The notes below the pieces were generated by a model. It had not been told where the DNA came from. It searched no databases and saw nothing but the letters and a program-made list of their open reading frames with translations. A stretch of DNA of 64,000 bases from Clostridium aciditolerans. GTDB taxonomy: Bacteria; Bacillota; Clostridia; Clostridiales; Clostridiaceae. Of this stretch, positions 53,232 to 62,191 are shown in pieces. The stretch lies in assembly GCF_016316925.1 (NCBI RefSeq), contig NZ_JAEEGB010000009.1, forward strand, positions 62,001 through 126,000, in the 5' to 3' direction. The stretch's first letter is position 1. Each line of letters opens with the position of its first letter. The position numbers and the translations under genes were made by a program.

Positions 53232-54278
53232 TTATATTTTTTTCCTAACATAAAAAATTAAGCATTGAATTATGAAAATAAAGCCTACTACAGCAAAAGC
53301 CGGGTATAAAACAGATATAAGATTTACAAATCCTATTTGGGATATAGGAATTGCTATGAGAATAATTAATATAACTAATTTTTTGTAGGAAATACCAAAG
53401 GCTTCTTCTAAGTTTTTGCTTACACTATATATGTTAGATACCTCAGTAGAAAACATCTCAAGCCATATTATGATTAATAGCAGTACCTGCATTACAGTAC
53501 CAAATCTATTGGCTATGTATAACAAAGGGATTTCATATTTGAATATATAAGGTATATTTAAAAGAAGCAAAAAATTTATAATAAAGGATAAAATAGTCAA
53601 ACCTAAGGAACCTAGGAATATGCCTGGAATAAGAATTTTCCTATTCTTAATCTCTGTGCTCAGAGGTGCAAGAACGCCGCTGCAGCACAATATGTTAAAA
53701 CCACCATAAATAAGTGATGAAAAAAGCCAGTTAGATTTATAATGCGGAATAGTCTTTAAATGTACTGAGTTTATATTTTTATAGAAAGCTAAGTATAATA
53801 TGAATATAGTTACTATAACAGTAATAAGAGAAGGAACGATAAAAGAGTTTATTTCTATAAGTCCTTTTGTATCTCTAAAAAGCACAAGCGCTGCGGTAAG
53901 AGACATTATTATTATGCCAAACCATTTAGATATACCAAAGTACTGGTGGATTAGTGATCCACTGCCAGCTAATATTATTGCAGCACCACTGATCAGAAAA
54001 ATAGTAGTAAGAAAATTAGTAGCTCTTCCTAAAAATCCAGGACTTACTAGTTTAATAAGACCATCATAAGAAGAGAGCTTGTACCTTAAACTTATATCAA
54101 TAATTATTGAACCCATCAAAATATAAATAAAAAAGCAAATAAATATACCTATAAAGCTTTTGTATCCATATGTTGTGAAAAATTGAGTTATTTCTTGGCC
54201 AGATGCAAGTCCAGCTCCAACTATAGTCCCAATAAAAACTGCACCAACTTGAAAAATTAAATATAAATTTTTTTTCAA
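53232..54278 (-). CDS. YkvI-like membrane protein
   Basis: A 348-aa integral membrane protein with about ten to eleven helices, related to the NSS/APC-type transporters of the YkvI family. The start KKNLYLIFQVGAVFIGTIVGAGLASGQEITQFF has the unwound first-helix GAG motif of this superfamily. Substrate unknown. Starts at TTG 54278, 5 nt after AGGAGGGG; the longer frame (54296) overlaps the SD. Gap on either side has no further gene. Confidence 0.85.
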   Translation of the reverse strand: MKKNLYLIFQVGAVFIGTIVGAGLASGQEITQFFTTYGYKSFIGIFICFFIYILMGSIIIDISLRYKLSSYDGLIKLVSPGFLGRATNFLTTIFLISGAAIILAGSGSLIHQYFGISKWFGIIIMSLTAALVLFRDTKGLIEINSFIVPSLITVIVTIFILYLAFYKNINSVHLKTIPHYKSNWLFSSLIYGGFNILCCSGVLAPLSTEIKNRKILIPGIFLGSLGLTILSFIINFLLLLNIPYIFKYEIPLLYIANRFGTVMQVLLLIIIWLEMFSTEVSNIYSVSKNLEEAFGISYKKLVILIILIAIPISQIGFVNLISVLYPAFAVVGFIFIIQCLIFYVRKKI

Positions 54279-54528
54279 TTTAACCCCTCCTAACATTGAA
54301 ATTTAAGAACACATAAAATAATTACTAGTGACATTCCTAAATAGACATATCTATATAAATATATATTAATAACATTAAAATAATGATTTATAAATTAAAT
54401 TTTTATTTTAAGGGAAAACTAGAACATAAGCAGAGAACCAAAATCTCTGATTTTGTGTGGATTGTTTATTCCTTTGAGGAATCGAAAAGGAATTTCCATG
54501 AAATTTTACATAAACGGAGGGGAGTAAA

Positions 54529-55662
54529 ATGAGGAAGGCGAACAAAAGGTGGGTATTAGGTTTAGTAATTGCAATTTCGTTATTGTTTATTCAAAGTGTA
54601 TTAGTAAGTTGCGCTTCGAAGAAAAAAGAAGAAAGTAAAAGCACTACAGAGAGCTTTGATATGAAAGCAGCTACAAATGTAGCTGATACTTATATGAAAT
54701 ATTTAATGAAAGAAGATACTGAAAATAGCAAGAGATTTTACTCGAAAGAGCTTTCGAAAAGTTCTATTAGTGAAGAAAATAGAAGCTTGAAGATATTGGG
54801 ATATGATTTGTCAGAAACAAATGAAATAGGAAAATCTGGACTTTTTAAAATGAGAGTATCTAGATCGGACGTAACTAAACCTTTTGCATCTTTAGATGAA
54901 TATACTTTGAAAATAAAAAAAGAAGACACAGATTATAAGATAACTGAAACAAATAACATAATACAGAAGGAAGCTTTTATACAGAATAATCAAATAAGGC
55001 TTAGAAACAAGAATAATGTAAACACAAATCTTGTAGTAGACTTTGGTGGTATACCAAATTATGCTTTTCCAAAAGATGATAAGACAAATATAGATAAAAT
55101 TACAGTTCCTAAGAGCCAATATGGAATTATAACTTTTTCCTATGGCGGAGATAGCTTAGCATTAAGTACTTTTGACAAGGATGCTTATATTGCAGTTATA
55201 AAATTAGAAGAAGCCATGGCAGTGCAAGCTTCAGATAAAGGCGGCGGAGAAGGCGGAGATACCGGAGGTGGAGATACTGGAGGCGGCAAACAAAAGGAAG
55301 GAGGCGGTGGAAAGGCTCAAGAAAAACCTATAGGAAAAGATATAACCAGTTTAGATTTACTAAAGAGTTCAAAGGTAGAGTTCATGACGTTTTCACCAAC
55401 AGAAAAATTTGTTACTGTACAATATACAAAGCCTGATATAGGACGTTGCATACGTACTTATAAATCAGATGGAGGAGATTTAATACCATTCAAATTTGAG
55501 GAAAAATTTCCTATGGATAAGGTAGATGTTGTATTTTCATCCTATGATAAAGAAACTCTAAATTTTGATGTAGTGCCTAAAAAGCCAGATGATAAATCTG
55601 CTTCAGATGTTATAGGGAAATGGCAGATTAATCTTAGAGATTTTAAACCAAAGAAAATGTGA
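54529..55662 (+). CDS. Lipoprotein with glycine-rich linker
   Basis: A 377-aa lipoprotein: signal peptide and lipobox LVSC at about residue 28-31, then a domain (about 40-240) of mixed alpha-beta character starting MKAATNVADTYMKYLMKEDTE, which recalls DUF4878/NTF2-like lipoproteins. A Gly-rich linker follows (about 241-268, runs of GGGDTGGG), then a C-terminal beta-rich domain (about 270-377). I do not recognise either domain with certainty. The gene has CGGAGGGGAG before ATG 54529 and is followed 38 nt later by the TIGR01212 radical SAM gene. Confidence 0.75.
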   Translation: MRKANKRWVLGLVIAISLLFIQSVLVSCASKKKEESKSTTESFDMKAATNVADTYMKYLMKEDTENSKRFYSKELSKSSISEENRSLKILGYDLSETNEIGKSGLFKMRVSRSDVTKPFASLDEYTLKIKKEDTDYKITETNNIIQKEAFIQNNQIRLRNKNNVNTNLVVDFGGIPNYAFPKDDKTNIDKITVPKSQYGIITFSYGGDSLALSTFDKDAYIAVIKLEEAMAVQASDKGGGEGGDTGGGDTGGGKQKEGGGGKAQEKPIGKDITSLDLLKSSKVEFMTFSPTEKFVTVQYTKPDIGRCIRTYKSDGGDLIPFKFEEKFPMDKVDVVFSSYDKETLNFDVVPKKPDDKSASDVIGKWQINLRDFKPKKM

Positions 55663-55699
55663 TATAATTTAAATAAAAAATTACTTATGGAGAGAAGCA

Positions 55700-56620
55700 A
55701 TGAAGTGGGGAGACAAAAGATATCATAGTTTAAACTATTTTTTAAGACAAAAATTTGGATGTAAGGTTTTTAAAATTTCACTAGATGCTGGTTTTTCTTG
55801 CCCTAATAGAGATGGAACTATAAGCAAGGGAGGCTGCGTATTCTGCAGTGAAAGAGGTTCTGGGGATTTTGCAGGTAATAGACAATTTTCTATAAAACAA
55901 CAGTTTAAATCCATAAAAGAAGTTATGAGTAAAAAGTGGAAGGAAGGCAAATATATAGCATACTTTCAAGCATATACAAATACTTATGCACATGTAGATG
56001 TTCTTAGAGAAAAATATGAAGAGGCTATAAATGAGGAAGGTGTTGTAGCTTTAGCAATAGCTACAAGACCTGACTGTTTAGGAGAGAATGTACTAAGTCT
56101 TTTAGAGGAATTTAGTAAAAGAGTTTATCTGTGGGTTGAATTAGGATTACAAACCTCTAATGAAGACACAGCGAAAAAAATAAATAGAGGATACAATTTA
56201 GGTACTTTTGAAAAGGCTGTAGAAAATCTTAGAAAGAGAAATATTGATGTTGTTACTCATATTATCTTCGGACTACCGGGAGAAACAAAATCAGATATGT
56301 TAAATACAGTAAATTATGTAGCAAAACAGGATGTGCAGGGAGTTAAATTTCACTTGCTGCATTTGATGAAGAATACTCCTCTTGTGGAATTTTATGATAA
56401 AGAAGAATTAAAATTTTTAAGCCAAGAAGAATATATTGATATACTATGTTCTTCAATATCGATTATTCCGCAAAATATGGTGATCCACAGACTAACAGGA
56501 GACGCTCCTAGAAGTTTACTTATAGGTCCACAGTGGAGCTTAAAAAAGTGGGAGATATTGAATGCTATAGATTCGGAACTAGAAAAAAGGGGAATATATC
56601 AAGGCATATATCACAAATAA
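55700..56620 (+). CDS. TIGR01212 family radical SAM protein (YtqA-like)
   Basis: A 306-aa radical SAM protein. The cluster motif is CPNRDGTISKGGCVFC (spacing wider than the canonical CxxxCxxC, as in the TIGR01212/YtqA family). Also AYFQAYTNTYA, RPDCL, WVELGLQTSNEDTAKKINRGY and IFGLPGETKSDML. Target is unknown; relatives are suspected tRNA-modifying or uncharacterised enzymes. GGAGAGAAGC precedes ATG 55700. Confidence 0.88.
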   Translation: MKWGDKRYHSLNYFLRQKFGCKVFKISLDAGFSCPNRDGTISKGGCVFCSERGSGDFAGNRQFSIKQQFKSIKEVMSKKWKEGKYIAYFQAYTNTYAHVDVLREKYEEAINEEGVVALAIATRPDCLGENVLSLLEEFSKRVYLWVELGLQTSNEDTAKKINRGYNLGTFEKAVENLRKRNIDVVTHIIFGLPGETKSDMLNTVNYVAKQDVQGVKFHLLHLMKNTPLVEFYDKEELKFLSQEEYIDILCSSISIIPQNMVIHRLTGDAPRSLLIGPQWSLKKWEILNAIDSELEKRGIYQGIYHK

Positions 56621-56726
56621 AATTCCTCTTTTATTTTTCGTCAACAATAAGGACAAGCACTGTACTTTATTCGATGTCTACCTCTTTATGAGAGGTTATT
56701 CAGAGAAAATAATAGGAGAGATTTTT

Positions 56727-57467
56727 ATGAAAGTAGATTTAATAATTTCAGCAGATGATATAAAACAAGAAAAAATTTTAAAAAAGTCTATAGTAGTTAT
56801 AGACATGTTAAGAGCTACATCTGTTATAACTACAGCAATGAACAATGGCTGTAAGGCTGTGGTACCAGTATTAACAATAGAAGAAGCATTGGAGATAGCA
56901 AATAAGGATAGAAAAAAATATATTCTTGGTGGAGAAAGAAAAGCATTAAAAATAGAAGGTTTTGATTGCGCTAATTCTCCCCTTGAATATAGAAGAGACA
57001 TTGTAGAGGGTAAAACATTGGTTATAACTACTAGCAACGGTACAAGAGCTATACAAGGTAGTTTAGGAGCTAAGAATATATTAATAGGTGCGCTAATAAA
57101 TGCTAAGGCTGTAGCAGAAAAGCTAATTAGTTTAGATAATGATGTAGTTATAGTAAATGCGGGTACTTTAGGTCAGTTTTCCATGGATGACTTTATATGT
57201 GCCGGATATATTATTGATTGTTTGCTAAGAGAGAGGTCGGACATTGAACTTACTGATATATCTAAAACTGCTTATTATATATATAAAGAAAATCAAAACA
57301 TAATAAGTTTTATAAAATATGCCAGTCACTATAAAAGAATTAAAGAACTAAACCTAGAGGAAGATTTAGACTACTGCTGTCAAAAAGATATAATTAATAT
57401 AGTTCCAGAGTATAATGATGGAACAATTACCGTAAGTGACAACAAAGATAAGAGAGCCGTTGTTTAA
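56727..57467 (+). CDS. comB: 2-phosphosulfolactate phosphatase
   Basis: A 246-aa ComB-family phosphatase. Motifs VIDMLRATSVITTAMNNG, GGERKALKIEGFDCANSPLE, TTSNGTRAI and AGTLGQFSMDDFICAG match the family's magnesium-dependent phosphatase. It removes phosphate from 2-phosphosulfolactate in coenzyme-M-type pathways, but in clostridia the partner enzymes are absent here, so the physiological substrate is uncertain. Starts at ATG 56727, AGGAGAG at about 8 nt; the longer frame from 56688 has no SD. Confidence 0.88.
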   Translation: MKVDLIISADDIKQEKILKKSIVVIDMLRATSVITTAMNNGCKAVVPVLTIEEALEIANKDRKKYILGGERKALKIEGFDCANSPLEYRRDIVEGKTLVITTSNGTRAIQGSLGAKNILIGALINAKAVAEKLISLDNDVVIVNAGTLGQFSMDDFICAGYIIDCLLRERSDIELTDISKTAYYIYKENQNIISFIKYASHYKRIKELNLEEDLDYCCQKDIINIVPEYNDGTITVSDNKDKRAVV

Positions 57468-57473
57468 AAAAAT

Positions 57474-57705
57474 GGGTCGCATTTTTTAGAGGACAGAGGA
57501 CAATTGACAGAGGACAATGAAGGATGATTTTTCTACGTTACACTACGAAAAATCTTTAATTATATTTATAAGCCGATGTTTCACATTAGTGAAACGAGCT
57601 CAAAAATATAATAGTTTTCTGACGTAAGAAAGAAAACTCACCTTCACTGTCCACTGTCCACTGTCAAATGTCCTCTTAAAAATTTTGTGACGCAAAATTT
57701 TTACA
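57474..57705. mobile_element. MITE-like inverted-repeat element with 7-bp periodic GACANNN arms
   Basis: Fills the gap between the convergent comB and rRNA methyltransferase genes. Left arm 57492-57519 consists of four heptads, GACAGAG GACAATT GACAGAG GACAATG. The right arm, read on the minus strand, 57672-57645, is GACATTT followed by three GACAGTG. Each arm is preceded by AGAG and followed by AAGG, then TTTTTC/TTTTC. Outer ends (GGTCGCA...; TGCGTCAC...) are also complementary in part. The centre holds a GTTTCAC/GTGAAAC hairpin. No transposase or reading frame of note is present. It looks like a miniature non-autonomous element or a structured intergenic repeat. Confidence 0.6.
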
Positions 57706-57711
57706 ATGTGT

Positions 57712-58887
57712 CTAAACTACTTGGAATATATAGAACTTTAGGTAATAAGACTCATCAGAGTTCCATAGAATTGGATGGTCTGGAGATTGAGTCTTAAATT
57801 CTACCTGTCTTAAAACCCTTCTAGCATCTTTAGCAGCGTCAGCAATGGTATCCTTAAACAAATCAGGGTTCATAAAGTGTGAGCAAGAACAAGTAACTAA
57901 GAAACCACCAGGCTTAACCATTTTTATTCCTCTAAGGTTAATTTCTTTATATCCTCTTACTGCACTATCAATTGTAGATCTAGATTTTGTAAAAGCAGGA
58001 GGATCGAGTATTACAACATCGTACTTTCTTCCTTCTTTAACCCACTGATGAAGTACATCGAAGGCATTGTGACATTCAAATTTAACTCTATCGGAAATAC
58101 CATTTAACTCAGCATTTCTTGTTGCTTCAGCTATAGCTAATTCGGATATGTCAAGACCAAGTACACTTTTTGCACCAGCTATCCCAGCATTTAATGCAAA
58201 TGATCCTGTATGGGTAAAGCAATCTAATACATCAGCATCTTTGCAAATTTTATGTATAGCGTGTCTATTTTCTTTTTGATCAAGGAAAAATCCAGTTTTT
58301 TGTCCATTTTCTATGTCTACGTGATATTTTACTCCATTTTCTATAATTTGAACGTTAGTATCAAAAGCCTCTGTTAAAAATCCTTTAGTTTGCTCCATTC
58401 CTTCTAGTTCACGTACTCTTACGTCACTTCTTTCATATACGCCTTTTGCACCAAATTCATCTTTTAGCAATTTTACTACTATATCCTTGTACTTATCAAT
58501 TCCAAGTGCTAAAGATTGCATTACATAGTAATCTTCATACTTATCTATTATAAGTCCAGGAACAAAATCCGCTTCTCCAAATAAAAACCTACAACTTGAT
58601 GTGTCTATAACTTTTTTTCTGTATTCCCAAGCGGCATTAAGTCTTTTTCTAAAAAAATCTTCGTCTATTTCTTCATTTATGTCTCTTGTCATCATTCTTA
58701 TAGCAATTTTTGAAGCATCGTTTATATATCCTTTTCCTATGAAGTCGCTTTTAAAATTATAAACTTCAACTATATCACCATTTTCATATGTACCATCGTA
58801 GCCTTCTATTTCCGTAGTATATATCCAAGGGTGCCCATTTTCAGCTTTTCTTCCCTTGCCTTTATATAAGTAAAACTTGCAAGCCAT
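57712..58887 (-). CDS. rlmI: Class I SAM-dependent rRNA (cytosine) methyltransferase, RlmI-like
   Basis: A 391-aa methyltransferase: PUA domain at the N-terminus (KGKGRKAENGHPWIYTTEIEG), then a Rossmann methyltransferase domain with DVLDCFTHTGSFALNAGIAGAK (SAM loop), VILDPPAFTKS and VTCSCSHFM (active-site Cys/Pro-Cys region). The layout is that of RlmI, which methylates C1962 of 23S rRNA. Ends at 57712, directly beside the inverted-repeat element. The ATG at 58887 has GGGAGGT upstream. Confidence 0.9.
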   Translation of the reverse strand: MACKFYLYKGKGRKAENGHPWIYTTEIEGYDGTYENGDIVEVYNFKSDFIGKGYINDASKIAIRMMTRDINEEIDEDFFRKRLNAAWEYRKKVIDTSSCRFLFGEADFVPGLIIDKYEDYYVMQSLALGIDKYKDIVVKLLKDEFGAKGVYERSDVRVRELEGMEQTKGFLTEAFDTNVQIIENGVKYHVDIENGQKTGFFLDQKENRHAIHKICKDADVLDCFTHTGSFALNAGIAGAKSVLGLDISELAIAEATRNAELNGISDRVKFECHNAFDVLHQWVKEGRKYDVVILDPPAFTKSRSTIDSAVRGYKEINLRGIKMVKPGGFLVTCSCSHFMNPDLFKDTIADAAKDARRVLRQVEFKTQSPDHPILWNSDESYYLKFYIFQVV

Positions 58888-59006
58888 TAGCGCATTACCT
58901 CCCTGTTTTCATTCATTATGTAGTATACCACAATTTGAAAATTGTAGTATATAATATTTTTTATCATACTGTAATTTAAAATAATAATTTATACATTAAA
59001 ATTCCT

Positions 59007-59036
59007 TTGACATAATACTCAAGAATAAATTAAACT
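59007..59036 (+). promoter_or_regulatory. Promoter of the ABC-F gene
   Basis: TTGACA (59007-59012), 18-nt spacer, TAAACT (59031-59036), about 60 nt before the start codon. Confidence 0.6.
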
Positions 59037-59096
59037 ATTTCTTGTAGTATTTTGAGATATTTTATGTTTAATATGAAAGGTTTGAGGAGAAAAAAT

Positions 59097-60653
59097 ATGA
59101 GTATACTAACGGTTAAAAATGTTAGCCATGGATTTGGTGATAGAGCTATATTAGAAGATGTTTCATTTAGATTACTGAAAGGTGAACATGTTGGCCTTAT
59201 TGGAGCTAATGGTGAAGGTAAATCAACATTTATGAACATAATAACAGACAATCTTATGCCAGACGAAGGACAAGTTATTTGGTCAAATAATGTTAGGGTA
59301 GGTTACATGGATCAGCATGGTTCATTAATTAAAGGTATGACAATTAGAGAAGCATTAAGAGGTGCATTCCAATACCTTTTTGATCTTGAAACAGAAATGA
59401 ATACACTTTATGGCAGTATGGGAGACATGAATGAAGACGAGATGAATAAAGCCCTTGAAAGAACTGCTATAATTCAAGACATGTTGGATCATAATGGATT
59501 TTATGTTATAGATGCTAAGGTAGAGGAAGTGGCAAAAGGATTAGGACTTTTAGATTTAGGACTTGATAAAGATGTTTCAGATTTATCTGGCGGACAAAGA
59601 ACCAAAATTCTTTTAGGTAAGTTATTACTTCAAAATCCAGATATATTACTTCTAGACGAGCCTACAAACTATTTGGATGAGGAGCATATTGAGTGGTTAA
59701 AGAGATATCTTCAAAATTATGAAAATGCCTTTTTATTAATATCTCATGATATTCCATTCTTAAACAGTGTAATTAATTTAATTTATCATATTGAAAATAG
59801 AAGACTGACAAGATATGTTGGAGACTATAATGAATTCCAAAGATTGTATGAGCTTAAAAAGGCTCAATTAGAAGCTGCTTATGATAGACAACAAAAGGAG
59901 ATAGAGAAGCTAGAGGACTTTGTTGCTAGAAATAAAGCTAATGTTGCTACTGCTAATATGGCAAAGTCTAGACAAAAGAAGCTTGATAAGATTGATAGAA
60001 TAGAACTTACAGCAGAAAAGCCAAAGCCAGAGTTCAACTTTAAACAAGCTAGGGCTGCTGGTAAGATGATTTTTGAAACTAAGGATTTAGTTATAGGATA
60101 TGATGAGCCATTAACAAAACCATTAAGTCTTTACATGGAAAGAGGACAAAAGATTGCTTTAGTAGGGGCAAACGGTCTTGGTAAGTCAACACTTTTAAAA
60201 AGCTTACTTGGACAAATAAAGCCTGTTTCTGGTGAAGTGGAGCTTGGTGATTACCAACACATTGGTTATTTTGAACAAGAAATAAAGGAAGCAAACTATA
60301 ACACTTGTATAGAAGAAATATGGAAGGATTTCCCTTCGTTTACTCAATATGAAGTAAGAGCAGCTCTTGCAAAGTGTGGTCTTACAACGAAACATATTGA
60401 AAGTAAAGTTGTAGTTTTAAGTGGTGGTGAGCAAGCAAAAGTTAGATTATGTAAGATATTAAATAAGGAAACAAACATACTTATTCTTGATGAGCCTACA
60501 AATCATTTGGATGTAGAAGCAAAAGAAGAGTTAAAGAGAGCGTTAAAAGAATATAAAGGAACTATACTTCTTGTATGTCACGAACCAGAATTTTATAGAG
60601 ATGTAGTTACAGATATATGGGATTGTGAATCTTGGACAACTAAAATCGTATAA
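59097..60653 (+). CDS. ABC-F family ATP-binding protein
   Basis: Two ABC domains in 518 aa with no membrane part. First: GANGEGKST, signature LSGGQRTKILLGKLL, Walker B LLLLDEPTNYLD; second: GANGLGKST, LSGGEQAKVRL, ILILDEPTNHLD. The charged linker between them (about 245-300, rich in K and E, KSRQKKLDKIDRIE) is the ABC-F interdomain arm that reaches into the ribosome. It is closest in layout to the YbiT/YkpA-type translation factors rather than to named resistance proteins, but that is a guess. ATG 59097, with TTGAGGAGA upstream. Confidence 0.92.
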   Translation: MSILTVKNVSHGFGDRAILEDVSFRLLKGEHVGLIGANGEGKSTFMNIITDNLMPDEGQVIWSNNVRVGYMDQHGSLIKGMTIREALRGAFQYLFDLETEMNTLYGSMGDMNEDEMNKALERTAIIQDMLDHNGFYVIDAKVEEVAKGLGLLDLGLDKDVSDLSGGQRTKILLGKLLLQNPDILLLDEPTNYLDEEHIEWLKRYLQNYENAFLLISHDIPFLNSVINLIYHIENRRLTRYVGDYNEFQRLYELKKAQLEAAYDRQQKEIEKLEDFVARNKANVATANMAKSRQKKLDKIDRIELTAEKPKPEFNFKQARAAGKMIFETKDLVIGYDEPLTKPLSLYMERGQKIALVGANGLGKSTLLKSLLGQIKPVSGEVELGDYQHIGYFEQEIKEANYNTCIEEIWKDFPSFTQYEVRAALAKCGLTTKHIESKVVVLSGGEQAKVRLCKILNKETNILILDEPTNHLDVEAKEELKRALKEYKGTILLVCHEPEFYRDVVTDIWDCESWTTKIV

Positions 60654-60665
60654 TATTTATTAATT

Positions 60666-60690
60666 AAGAGCTAGAAAACTAGCTCTTTTT
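60666..60690 (+). terminator. Terminator of the ABC-F gene
   Basis: AAGAGCTAG (60666-60674) pairs with CTAGCTCTT (60679-60687), then TTT. Confidence 0.85.
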
Positions 60691-60703
60691 CATATTTTTG
60701 AAC

Positions 60704-61438
60704 TTAATGATTTTCTTTTACAATTTGCTCATATTGTGAGTTTAAAAATCTAATAATATCTTCCTTTTTCAAAGGATTAGAATGTCCTACAAAACAAGTA
60801 TTAAACTCTAGATTTTCTAAAGTGGTAATAAAGTTTTTTATTTTAATTGGATCATATTTACAATTGTCATAATAATCTTTGCTATAAGCATCTCCAATAA
60901 AAATCACTTTTTCTTCAGGGACATAAACTATAACAGAATCTTCTGAATGAGGGGCAATAACATTCTTTAAAATAATATTAATACCACCTAAATCAAGTTT
61001 TAATTCATCATCAAATGCTATATCAGCTGTTACCACTTTTATATCTTGTAAAGATTGATATTCTTTACGGATATTTGTATCTGCAAATTCGATATCCTCA
61101 CCAGTTAATAGACGGTTTTTCATTGCAGTATCAGACCATTCCCATTTAGCCATGATTTTTAACTTTTTATTGGTTATTTCACATGCTATCGTTTTTCCTT
61201 CGATTGCGTGCATTCCATACGTATGATCCCAATGAAAATGAGTAATAGCTGCGTAATCTGGAATTTTTAAATTAGATTCTTTTAATAACTTATTAAATTT
61301 TTCTATATGATTTTTTGAGTTTCCACCATCAATCATAAGTGAATACTTATCTCCTTTGATGTAACCTAATAATGGTCTATCGGTTTCTTGTTCATTGGCA
61401 AGAAAATAAACTCTTTCAGTAACTTTTAATAAAGCCAT
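60704..61438 (-). CDS. Metallo-beta-lactamase-fold hydrolase
   Basis: A 244-aa protein with the metal motif ITHFHWDHTYGMH (HxHxDH), further ligands in NVIAPHSEDSVIVY, FIGDAYSKDYY and FVGHSNPL. No signal peptide, so it is cytoplasmic and not a secreted beta-lactamase. Substrate not predictable. A terminator-like hairpin (61602-61638) lies about 165 nt upstream in the leader region. Confidence 0.8.
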   Translation of the reverse strand: MALLKVTERVYFLANEQETDRPLLGYIKGDKYSLMIDGGNSKNHIEKFNKLLKESNLKIPDYAAITHFHWDHTYGMHAIEGKTIACEITNKKLKIMAKWEWSDTAMKNRLLTGEDIEFADTNIRKEYQSLQDIKVVTADIAFDDELKLDLGGINIILKNVIAPHSEDSVIVYVPEEKVIFIGDAYSKDYYDNCKYDPIKIKNFITTLENLEFNTCFVGHSNPLKKEDIIRFLNSQYEQIVKENH

Positions 61439-62066
61439 TTAATACCCACCTTTCCTTAATTTAAGCTATAATATATTTAGGTTGGATTTTTTTGTACTTT
61501 GATATGATGTCTTGTACTATAAATTATCTTTTGTATTTTGAGTTTTAGTAAGTCACGGAAATTATTTATAGTTATTTAGATTAATTTTTTAAATTAAGCA
61601 TAAAAAAACTCTCCTAAACTGTATAGTTTCGGAAAGTTAATGTGTTCATATAAAATCATAAAATTAAAACGTGAATGTTAAAAAGCTGTTATAGTACATA
61701 TTAACATCCATTTAAAGTTACCATGAAGTATATATGGCAAAATGATCTGTTATAAACATAATCTTATCCAAAACTCAATTATATTACATAAAAAAGCAAC
61801 TTGAACAACCATACTTAAAAGTATGATCTTAAACTTTGCTTAGTTATATAAATCCAGTTTAAATAAGATTAATAAATCATTTTCAATATTCACCTCATAA
61901 CATTAATTTTTATAAAGTTTATCATATTTATTTCTATAAATCAAGCTCTTTAAGTGTCTATACTTTATTCATTTCAATAAATTGAATTTAGAAGTTAATA
62001 TATTGTATATACGTGTAAGGCAATGCTACGTAAGAAGAACATAGTAAGTTAAAAATTGTGTAATAG
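61439..62066. other. Gene-poor gap with possible decayed membrane-protein gene
   Basis: About 630 nt without a usable reading frame. On the minus strand near 61810-61740 one frame reads a hydrophobic stretch (IILLSMVVQVAFLC...) that stops after about 25 codons, and a TGAGGTG SD with a TTG start (about 61890) opens only a few codons. I read this as a decayed small gene, low confidence. A CATACTT/AAGTATG hairpin sits near 61820 (CATACTTAAAAGTATG). Confidence 0.3.
61602..61638 (-). terminator. Terminator-like hairpin upstream of the metallo-hydrolase gene
   Basis: On the minus strand a 14-bp stem with two mismatches (61638-61625 with 61620-61607) is followed by seven U residues. It may end a transcript from the gap or attenuate the metallo-hydrolase gene. 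Confidence 0.7.
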
Positions 62067-62100
62067 AAATAAAAAGGAGTGCAACGCACTCCTTTTATTT
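62067..62100 (-). terminator. Terminator after the aminotransferase gene
   Basis: AAAAGGAGTGC/GCACTCCTTTT stem with A/T flanks. Two further hairpins (GGGTCACCT...AGGTAACCC at 62105-62129, ACCAC...GTGGT at 62138-62160) lie between the stop codon and this terminator. Confidence 0.8.
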
Positions 62101-62191
62101 ATGTTGGGTCACCTAACAAAAGGTAACCCCATAGTAAACCACACTTTATGCAGGTGGTATTTAATCTTTTATCGCGCTTATTTTGTAAATT

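Noticed and set aside
57492-57672. Short tandem repeats taken as a CRISPR array
   Set aside because: Units are only 7 bp, contiguous, without unique spacers, and arranged as two inverted arms.
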